Assembly: GCA_950295325.1 (NCBI GenBank) | Contig: OX485803.1 | Span: 10,600,001-10,664,000, forward strand | Source: Polytrichum commune | Taxonomy: Eukaryota > Streptophyta > Polytrichopsida > Polytrichales > Polytrichaceae | DNA: 64,000 bases | Reading direction: 5' to 3' | Part shown: positions 54,963 to 64,000 of the stretch, piece by piece | Numbering within the stretch: the stretch's first letter is position 1 | Layout: every line of letters starts with the position of its first letter | The notes under the pieces: generated by a model | Told to the model about the DNA's origin: nothing | The model's input: the letters and a program-made list of their open reading frames with translations, nothing else | The model's database searches: none | Position numbers and translations under genes: made by a program

Positions 54963-57900
54963 GCTGCAGCTCCACGCCTGTGTTTTCTGTTGTCCGTCCA
55001 CAAAACAGAGCACAATTAATTTCAATAAACCAACACGAATTATATGGGGGCAACTCCACAAGGCATCACTGATCCTTAAACGCTTCCACGTAACTAATAT
55101 ACTGGAGCATATTAATCGTGCCAGAAAATGGCATCTACTCATGAATTGCTACTGCTTTAGCTTCCTGCAAGAGTCGAGAATGGGTCAAAGGATTCACTTG
55201 TGATATTTGGCAATCAGGAACATGTCAGAATCATAAGAATTGCTCAGTCCCACCACTAGTTCTGGCCACTCTCATTCAGTTGTATGGTCCACAGAGATTA
55301 CGGTGACATATTTCAAATTCAGAGTCATAACTTCCTTAACCATCTCATGGAAAGAACGTCTAGTCAATGGTATACTCTAAAATTCCACATTCATGGACTC
55401 TTAAGACCAATGGCAAGACCATGCACTTCCCGTAGTGAATCGTGATGGACTCCAGAGCACCTAAAGTATGTACCAGAATTATTCACTTTGAGCAATTAGT
55501 CACGGCAGTTGTCTAAGAAAGTTAAGCAAAAGTTAAGCAAAACAGTTGACCTAATGCTCAGTGGGTATACACCTACCTTGCACAAGTGGCAGATTTTCAA
55601 ATTCAAGCTCCACACACAAAGTTTGAGAATAATTAGCTCCGGCGTCCCCTCGAAAACAGCTTCAAGTCAAGAAAGAAATTAGAGGTTCTGGTGTGAAGAC
55701 TCTGATCGATGTTACTCAAGCTCACAGCTAACTGGATTGTACTGATATATTGCTCCATCACAATGCTGTCTTTATATCAGACACACATGTTGCCAGTGTG
55801 GGAATAATCAGTTTGGAAACCCCTGGATCACCTTCCTTGATTTGTGAAGAGGTGACAAAAGTCCACCTTATTGGAAACCGCTCCAACTTATTGTGAAATT
55901 AATATTCTGAAGGTAGTCAACCTATCACTCACCTTCCCACATCGATCTGAGATGTGGCCAGCCCTGGATCAAGAAGCTTGACAACCCCCACTGCAATTTC
56001 ATTCTGCATTAAAATAATCATGGTTTTGGCTCTTTGAATTCATGTCCAGATGGCTAAGTTGGGCCCAGGGAAGGCTCACTGGGAGATCACTCAATTGTTA
56101 CCCCTCCTGCAAGGGAAGCTCTTTAAGCAGAAGCAGAAGTCCACAAGGTAGCTGCCTGCAGTGTTTTAATATTTTGGGACCAATTTCAGGAGCCAAGGTG
56201 GAAAGTGAGTGGTTTGAGGTTGCGTTTCCATGTAGGCTTCCCGGCCACTCGATTCTAGAATAGTGGGTCCGAGGTGTTCGCAAGTGGATAACCACAAGCC
56301 GCTATCCAATCACATTATGGTGGTGTGTAGAATGCGGAGGGCCATGGACAAGGGCCGCTAGACTTCCATGTGTCCACTAAAGACTTTTTAACTTACAAGT
56401 GTCAGTCACCAAAGGATTAAGATCGGTTGAAGGTTCAAGAGAACCAATGATGGTTTAGAACTTCGTCCTTGGTAACCAGGAAGAGGAGCTTAGTAGGTGG
56501 GCTTGGATTTGAGGTTAGTAGCTAGTTGGCACATATGAACCCTAGCCCATTATATTCCCTCTACACTTGGGCGGGTTTTGATTAACTCATTCCATACGAA
56601 GGCAAACTTTAGACTCCAATATGGCATGACGTGTATGCACATTGCTATATATTGATGAAAGAAGAGTGTACACATCATAACCGAGTTGTTGAATTTTCAT
56701 TCATTTTGCATGTATTGTATGTGAATAAACTCATTTTAAAAAATTCCTTTATTATTTTTGTCATATTAATTTCCTTCTGCCTCAAACCTAAAGTGGGATT
56801 TTTTCCCTTAATATGTTAAATAATATATAATCACATGTTTCATAATTTAAGTAGGCTATGGTAGATCCAAAGTTTTTATATTTTTTCCTGCCAATGAATA
56901 AAAAACACCTTATTGTTGTTCTCATGTGGTTTCTACTTTTCGGCCGGTCACCCCCCCCCCCGGAGGGTGAGGTTTGTGAAGGGCAAGCCATTGGCCAACC
57001 AATTAGGAGGACTTCCGACAAAAGAGTTGACCATTGCTACTTTAAAATTATGAATTAATGAATTAATTAGAAGTTGAATTTGAACTTGCTCAACAAACTA
57101 CAAAACAATTGAAATTAAGTGCAAAACCTAAGAGAAGATCAATTGTCACAAAGAGCATAACATTAATTAGCAATGCTAGGAGGGTACCATTTAAGTACCC
57201 GCAATAGTATCTCAACAAGAAGGGCAAAGCTTGCAAAGCAAGGGGGAATGAATGCATAATTAGTAAAAAATAATAGCTTCAAAAAGGTATCAAAGAGGTT
57301 TCCAATGCGGATGTTGGGAGACTTTTCCAAAACGTGCAACTACCTTTTTGACCTCACCAAGTTTTTCCGTTGCTTTATAGCTATTTAGATTTTTTCAGAT
57401 CATAATTTAGCCTAGACTAGAACCTTTACCACCACTTGGCATTGGTTTTGTCTTAGAAACCGACAACTTTTGAGAGTTTGATGTTCTTTAGAGCTAGTTC
57501 TTTTAAGAACATCAAACTGGCATGCGTTTGACTTTGGCCAAAAGATGGCAATTATATCAAAATGATCCCCTTATCAAAAGGGTGACTAAAATGAGTTTGA
57601 CCCTCAATGAACTGATATAGAATGTTATTGGTTCAAACCTCCACACGACCTCCGACGCATGCACCTCAAGCTTGCCAAACATGGAAGGTTTTGTAAGAAA
57701 CTCCCTACCAAACTCCTTTGAATTAAAGGATAACTCTAATGTGTGCATGACTTTATTGATATTATTCCCCACCATCATGGGGTTCTCCAATGGCACCTTC
57801 CTCACATAGTTGACTAGACCAATTTACCGGGGAGTACGGAGGTTTTGTTATGAGCTAGCCGAATTTTTTTGGAGATTTCCAAATGAGTTTGCAAAGATTA

Positions 57901-58154
57901 GGATGAGATACCGATGTAAAATTGTCAAGGTCGGAAATCAACCGGTTCAAGGGAGAATAGACCAACAATATGGTTAGTTGAGGCATAATAGTTTGGGATA
58001 TTTTTCATTTTAGGCAAGTAGCTGAGGGGACTAGGAATAGGGCGTAAATGTCACTAGGGTATTAGTAGAGTCATAACATCAAAAACCATAGAGGCTAACT
58101 TATGGTTGGATCCGTTGTCATTGGATTGATTAGGGTTTTGAGGCTCTAAGCAAC
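54963..58154. other. GST-D 5' flank and non-genic sequence
   Basis: Up to 56228 the sequence matches the 5' flank of GST-C (32282-33470), including a shared region near 55290-55700 that may hold promoter elements; none can be named. From 56229 no gene or repeat class is recognised. A short C run (56951-56962) is present. Confidence 0.45.
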
Positions 58155-58325
58155 CAGAACACCATATTCAAAATTTTGGGAGATTTCCAGTCTCCCAATT
58201 TGATGACAGTTTAGGTGGAGTTGACCTAAAATGTACCCAGTGGGTACATTTTAGGTCGACTCAACCTAAACTGTATTTTCCCAAAATCATGGAATTTTCC
58301 CAAAATTTCGAATATGGTGTTCCAG
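58155..58325. mobile_element. 171-bp foldback element
   Basis: The whole stretch folds on itself: outer arms CAGAACACCATATTC / GAATATGGTGTTCCAG, middle AAATTTTGGGA / TCCCAAAATTT, and a perfect inner stem ACCTAAAATGTACCC / GGGTACATTTTAGGT. It is either a foldback-type MITE or a hairpin RNA locus. No clear target duplication was found. Confidence 0.7.
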
Positions 58326-58424
58326 GGACCCTCTCTCATGAGTGCAAAAAAAGCATGCGGGTTTAGGGCAAAGTACCTCACTCCTCCATTGGGGATGTTT
58401 CTTTACCCTGTTTTGCTTCTACTC

Positions 58425-59100
58425 TTTCGCTTTCAGTGGCGCCCACTAATTCTAGTTTGATTTTGGTTTTGGTATAGTCAAATCGATTGTAGGCCATGTA
58501 CTGTTGTTCAAGACCAAGTGTTGTTGTTCGAGGCTGAGTGTTGTTTGAAGCGAGGCTTAGTATTGTCCGACTCAGGCTAAGTGCTGCAAGTTTGAGGGAT
58601 GGTTTCTCGTGGATTTTCATGGTAGTGGGTTGACTGTGTGTTGTCGGCGGTAGTGGTTTGGAGGAATTTTGGACACTTCCAGCAATCTAGTGCAATTTAG
58701 TTTTTGGATCTTCGGTAGTGTTGTAGTGTTAAATGCTCTTCTTTTAAGTAAGAGATTGTTTAAGGATATGCTCCTATAATATTTTGAGTATATTTTTATG
58801 AGCACAAGGTGATTTGTGATTTTTTTGTATCGTAGTTGTGATTGTGTTCATAATTTTTTTTTTCAATGCACATCAGAGTCATCGGGTTTTATAATTTTCC
58901 ATAATCGAAAAATTGGCCTTAATAGGTTTAGTTTGATTTTGGTCTTGGCGAAGGCAAATTGATTGCCTGCCAAGTACCATTGTTCGAGGTTGAATGTTGT
59001 TTGAGGATGAATGTTGTTCGTGATGTTCAAGGCTATATGCTATTTGAAGCTAAGTATTGTTCATGTTGTTCAAAACTAAGTGCTTCTAACAATTTGGTGC
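58425..59100. repeat. Direct repeat pair with TTGTTCGAGG units
   Basis: 58425-58600 and 58925-59100 share TAGTTTGATTTTGGT, a spacer, and then several imperfect copies of TTGTTCGAGGCTGAGTG. Spacing is about 500 bp. It has no coding sense that I can see. Confidence 0.6.
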
Positions 59101-61560
59101 GGCTTAATTTCAAATATATTGTTGTTGTCATTATTAGTGGCATGTTGGGCTTAGAACTAGGTATGGCAAAACGACAAAAATTACTAAAGGGCCAATTTTT
59201 TGTCAATTTTCAAAATATTGACATCATCAATTTAGAACCCTCAATGTGAGGCACTCAAACTGCTCGCGGTTTAACTTAAGGCCCACGGTCTACAAAATAA
59301 TTATTATTATTATTATAAGGAATAGTCAATATACATGTGGCTACTAGATTTTAGAATATCCGCATGTGGATCTAAGTTGTGCAAAAGATTGGTATTAGAT
59401 CCAAACCAACCTAGGTTCGAATTCGATTGGTTATATTGATTGGTGTTGTAGTAAGTTTTTTCTCTCATTTAAATAACCCAAAACCTAGGGTACAGACTCT
59501 CAAGGAAGGTTTTACTAGTGTCTATTACATGCATTTGTCACTTCATAGTTCATCAATTAGACCAGAAGGTTGCTATATTCACTCTAAATCATGACTGGTA
59601 TGTCTTTTACTCTCATTTTTTCTCTTGGTTTTCCTCTCAATATTTCTCAGTTAATGGGGTATGTGTGTCAGTAAATTGTAGTTTCCATCTCGCCATGAGA
59701 TTTTGTATAACAATAGTCAAGAGAGAACAATAGTCTTTGAGTATCACAATTGTCTTTGGTAACCATTGGCCAATGCATCTTCAAATCACAACAATTCCTT
59801 CAACATTGGGTCAAGGTTAATTCCAATACAAGACAAATTATTTATTTCTTAATTCCCATATTTAATCATTACTCACAACTTATGCAACTAACAACGAACA
59901 ACAAGGTCAAGCTATAGTCTTGATTGCCCTGCACAACCTACAACAACAACAACCAGAATAACCCACAGGACAATAGTTGATTGTGTTAATTCACATTTCA
60001 TACTCAAAGATCAAATCCCTTGACTAAGTCTCAATTTACAACTCAACTGAAGACTAGGATAACTTATGCCTAGATCTCATTGATAATCCAAAGTTCATCA
60101 TATCTTAGACTTACTCTCAATAACCCTAACTTCCCAAATCCCCCCTAATCAACTAATCAGAAGTGATTTCTTATCACTTCAGTTGATTGGGATCCTCTCA
60201 TTATATTCACTTTTCAAATCATAATCCTATCAGCCTAAAGTTATCATTTTAACTATATTCTCATTCGGCTGATCTATTTGCTTCTTTTAATATGGCCTCT
60301 CACAGGCTCAACTATAATCAATTATTCCACTTTGTGGTCTGGCCCTTGGCCTTACACTTCCTCATCATGCCCATCTTAGGCCTCAACAATCGTCAATAGT
60401 TTAACTCTCGCCTAAGACTCGGCCTTTCATCTTCCTCTCTCAGGGTTTGGTTCCATTGGCGCTCAACAATACTCTATTTCTACCCTGTGTATCTTTCGAT
60501 AGGGCTAGGTTCTCTTTCTCTTGGCACTATCGGATTATAGTTTTACTCTCTCACTCTCGGTCACTCAGGTCTCTGCTCTTTAGCGGCAACGGCCTATAGT
60601 TCCACTTGCTTTATTCTCAGGTAATGGTTTTCTCACTTTCTTTTATTTATGCTTCACCTTCTTCGGCCAAAAATATAACATAAGTTTTAATTTCAATGGG
60701 ACTCACCGCCCATAGTTACTCAAACTCTTATCTACATTATTCTTATCCCTCAATCTCTATCTCTCTAACTGAAGAGATTGTTCACTCAAACAATAGTTTC
60801 CTTCTGCAACAATCCTCACACTTTTGATTCACAATTTCAATTTGTCTCAACCATATTCAACTGTTTACGCTCAGACAATAGTTACACAATGTTCAATGTC
60901 TTGCGGCAATCGTCTTCGTTCCCGAATTCACTCAACAGATCCTCATACATCTCTCAATCTCATAATCTCTTCTATTCCCACAATTCGCTCAATTCACTGT
61001 CCTCTTTGCTTCCTCTTCATCAGCTCTCACATGCTTATCCTCTCACTCCAACGTACTCAATTTCTCTCACATTTTAATCTTCGTTATTAGCACTCTCATA
61101 AATAAACAATAGTGCTTCACTCTTGCATTCCAATAATCAAAATAGATAATAGTTTGACCACTCTTGGCCATTCAACATAACTTAAAATTCAAATAACAAA
61201 GTTCCTTCACGGAAATTGGTAACCCGCAATCATTACGGTGATTACTCAAAGAAAATAATTAATTATTGTCCTCGTCCGAATGCGGTGCTAAGTGAGACTA
61301 GTTTTTTCTCTGCGCTCAACTATGATCAAAGACTGTTTGGTTACCTCTCCCTCGCCAGCCCCCTTAGCTAGGCGGGGAAGACGATAGTTTCCGTTACCAA
61401 CTATGGCCATGCTAATAGTTATAACTACCTTCCCAGCCTATGGTTCAACTATTTTCATCCACTGGAAGGCTACTTCATCCAGTTTCAAGCTGTCCATCCA
61501 TAGTTTAACTAATTGGCCAAAAATTTGGCTCACATGTGTTATTCTAAATTGATCTAATAT
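59101..61560. other. Non-genic, pyrimidine-rich region with recurring CAATAGTT
   Basis: No gene is supported. From about 59710 to 61510 the motif (C)A(A)TAGTT recurs a dozen times or more at irregular spacing in T/C-rich DNA. 61260-61545 is the reverse mate of 8286-8520. ORFs at 60778-61090 translate the Ser/Leu-rich pyrimidine tract and are not genes. Confidence 0.4.
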
Positions 61561-62454
61561 TAAAATAATAATAATATGTAGACGGATACCAAGAAAAAAT
61601 TACTACGCATGTATACGTATAGCTTTTAAAAAAAAATTAATATTTTTAGAAACATTTTATTGTATACCCACGTGAATTAACCAAACCGCTCGTTATTGGG
61701 TTAAAATTTGCGGTTTAATTAGAAGAAAAAAAATAGTAATTAGAAATTATATTAAGGCCAACTAGTTAGTATGAAGAAATTTAGACTATAAACGAAGGAT
61801 AACAAAAGTCAGCAAAGAACAACAAATGATATTGAATAACAACATAGGATTACATCAAATAAATGTAGGACAATGTAGGACAATGTAGGACAACATTAAA
61901 TAAAAGATGGCGACGAACGGAGAATAACATTGAGCAAATGAGGCGTCAAATTGATGAAGGCATAAGTATGGAAAGATAACAAATAAAAGATGGGATCGAG
62001 CGGATAAGATATCAACTGAATGAAGGCATAAACGTAGGATGACAACGAATGGAAACCGTTGGATTTAAAGATTTAAAAAAGGTCGGCTAGGATAGTAGCG
62101 GCTATAGTTGCCAACCGTTAGATGTAGGTTTGTTTAGATCAATGATTGCTAGGGTTTTGTGATTAGAAGGTGTAGTCCTCCGAAGAAGAGTGCGGGAGTT
62201 TAACTCTCTTATTTTCACTCTCGCAGTTAGGACTATCTTCCTCTCTCACTCCTCATCATGTAGGTAGAAGCATAAGGTGCATAGAAGAATATGAATATGA
62301 ATATTGGACCAAAGAATTTATAAACCTTATGAATGTTGAGAAAAAAAAATTAAACTCTATTGAGGAGTTGTATAATTTTCTAGTTACATTAGCTTTTGAT
62401 ATCCTAAGTTTACGATTGTATAAGTTATTACTTCACATCTTGCTCTATTAGTTT
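61561..62454. other. No gene seen
   Basis: AT-rich sequence with a short triplicated AATGTAGGAC at 61864-61896 and GGAGAATAAC/AGGATAACAA variants around it. Nothing else is recognised. Confidence 0.4.
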
Positions 62455-62965
62455 ATGTATTAATTTGGCATTAATTTTTGCATTAAATTTTGCATTAGTT
62501 TTTACATTATTAGTGCATTAAATCCGCAATAGTCTTCTGCATTATGTTTTGCATTAGTCTCCTTTATTAGGTTTTTATATTAGTCTTTGACATTAGGTTC
62601 TGCGTTAAACTCTGCATTAGTCCCTTACATTAGTTGTTCGCATTAGTCTTCTACATTAATCTTGTATATTGGTCTTTTGCATTAGATTTTGCATTAGTAT
62701 TCTGTATTAGTCCTTTGTATTAGTCTTCTATATGACTCTACTACATTAATATTCTACATTAGATTTTATGTATGGCTCTACATTAGGATTTACGTGAGGC
62801 TCTGCATTAGTGTTCTAGATTATTTTTCTACATTAGATTGTGTATTAATTTTCCAAATTATGTTATTCGTTAATCCTCTGAATTAGGCTTTGTATTAGTG
62901 TTCAACATTATTGTTCTGAATTAGTAGTCTGCATTAGTTAATTACATTAACATTGTGCATTATAA
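62455..62965. repeat. Degenerate GCATTAG(T) simple-repeat array
   Basis: About 35 imperfect units of (C/T)TGCATTAGTCTT-like sequence, with a spacing of 10 to 18 bases, fill some 510 bp. CATTAG is the most constant part. Confidence 0.85.
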
Positions 62966-63639
62966 AAATTAGAAGGTCATTGCTTGAAGGCACTAGAGTA
63001 GTCCACTTATTTGGCCAATCTTGTAGGTTGTTACTTTGCTTGGAGTAGCAATTGTCATCACAGTTAGCATCTAGTAAGAAATTTAGATTGGATAAGTCTT
63101 ATGTTGATTTACATCCGCCTTCTTAAGTTGAGATTGCACATCAAACATAAAAAGATCAATGATATAGCTTATTTAATTAATTAGATCATTAGATATAGGA
63201 AGAATATTTTACAAAATTTACAAAGAGAATGGTGAACAATCTGTCTTTGCCAATGAGGGACTAAAAATTCTAAAGATAAGTGTATTTCAAGATCATAGAT
63301 GTTCTAATGAACATAAAATATTTTCTAGGATTTTAGATAATAATGGTAGAGTGATGAAGAAAACAATCAAGCAATAATAACATACATATAATGAATCATT
63401 GACATTATTATTTTGTATGACATAATTAAGATGGAAATAAATCCTCTCTTATTCTAAATTTCTTATTTTATATTTGTTTTTTTTTAGTATGAAGGCTTTT
63501 ATGACTGCATCTATGTAGTATAATAAAAAATTGTGTGGCAATTTAGTTGTCTGCATATAAGCTGTAATTTTTTTTGAATATCTATATGTAGAAGTTCGAA
63601 TTTCTTAATTCTATAATATCATGATTAATGAATCCATGA

Positions 63640-63970
63640 ATATAAGTATTATTGATCATTTTGTAATGTTTGCTACGATTACACATGAGGGTTTGTCTAT
63701 GACTATTTTTCTGAATTTATCAAAAATGATATATGTTGTTATCTATGATGATTTAATCAACCATTTAAAAAATTAGGAGCTTGATTTATACAAGTTTGTA
63801 CCATTTGGCAGTGATGGTGCTAGCAACATGATGAGCTTTTATGGTGGAGTAGCAACAAAATTCAAAAGTAAGAAAAACCCATTATTCTATTTTATCATTG
63901 TGTTGTTAAAAAAACTAATCTGGCTGCATGTATTTCAAGCGCCAAATTGCAAGATAATATCTAGTGAGGT
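63640..63970 (+). pseudogene. hAT-like (ZNF862/DUF4371-type) transposase fragment
   Basis: 63783 onward reads DLYKFVPFGSDGASNMMSF and then GGVATKFKSKKNPLF, the catalytic-core motif of this transposase group (FGSDGAS...GVATKLK...NP). After a frameshift the next motif follows as YHCVVKKTNLAACISS, matching the usual HCxAHxxNLA. Upstream, FLNLSKMIYVVIYDDL, with an in-frame TAG before ELDLYK, fits the preceding region. A stop occurs at 63961 (TAG). The element may continue beyond the window. Confidence 0.6.
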
Positions 63971-64000
63971 TGATACATTTTTTAATATAATTTTTTATTT

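Larger units (their letters stand above)
49139..56228. repeat. Segmental duplication, copy 2 (mate 26191-33470)
   Basis: This copy is colinear with copy 1 and in the same orientation, and it carries GST-D. The left border truncates psi-GST-E, so this copy (or a rearrangement at its edge) is the derived one. It has lost most of the hAT remnant, has an insertion at 50787-51398 and a triplicated block at 52391-53480, and lacks the two MITE insertions of copy 1. Confidence 0.85.

Noticed and set aside
56951-56962. C run followed by GGAGGG, possible MITE end
   Set aside because: The border is not GAG plus a duplication and no partner end exists.
60778-61090. Overlapping Ser/Leu-rich ORFs
   Set aside because: Low-complexity T/C-rich DNA, open in two frames, with no domain.
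62455-62965. Possible CRISPR-like or satellite array
   Set aside because: Units are degenerate and irregularly spaced with no constant repeat; it is a simple repeat.

Overview
The window is nuclear DNA of a land plant, AT-rich and packed with transposons. Plant origin is supported by intron-containing phi-class glutathione S-transferase (GSTF) genes, a plant-type LINE with a C-terminal zf-RVT domain, hAT and pogo transposons, and plant-style splice sites. The species cannot be fixed. A four-exon GSTF layout and a pseudogene of the GHTHxDID (DUF7869-like) family fit a bryophyte, lycophyte or fern at least as well as a flowering plant.

Host genes: I find three structurally intact GSTF genes: GST-A (+, 13765-16257), GST-C (-, 32281-30619) and GST-D (-, 54962-53518). 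Each has four coding exons of 72, 84, 49 and 467 nt and encodes 223 aa. Three broken relatives lie among them: psi-GST-B at 19393-20477, psi-GST-F at 34196-34440 and psi-GST-E at 48175-49138. GST-C and GST-D sit inside two copies of a segmental duplication of about 7 kb (26191-33470 and 49139-56228). The left edge of the second copy cuts psi-GST-E. Comparing the copies exposes insertions, an excision scar and a fresh 371-bp triplication.

Region by region: 1-526 is the 3' part of an LTR. 3768-6359 is a hAT element with perfect 8-bp target duplication and a decayed transposase. 6535-8104 is a solo LTR. 8105-13764 is non-genic with dispersed repeats. 13765-20477 holds GST-A and a pseudogene. 22864-24330 is a decayed DUF7869-like gene. 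26191-33470 is duplication copy 1, with a hAT remnant, three MITEs (one nested in another) and GST-C. 33752-42000 is a nest: duplicated DNA, a GST fragment, a pogo element, a LINE, and a TA-duplicating element inside the LINE. 43371-45103 is a second solo LTR. 45327-47091 is an unrecognised ORF pair, probably one gene split by an insertion. 47455-47605 is a palindromic minisatellite. 48175-56228 holds a GST pseudogene and duplication copy 2 with GST-D. 56229-64000 is repeats, a 171-bp foldback and a hAT-like fragment at the end.

Most unusual signal: the three LTR copies belong to one family (TGTGAG...CTCACA, 5-bp target duplications). Each carries, inside the LTR, a 51-70 codon ORF with the core SLRACVAK(A/V)AGWTLE. 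Between the two solo LTRs all ten differing codons in an 18-codon core are synonymous. The ORF is preceded by a small hairpin that shows a compensatory base-pair change and is followed by a hairpin at the LTR end. This looks like a retrotransposon-borne microprotein under purifying selection, and I know of no description of it.
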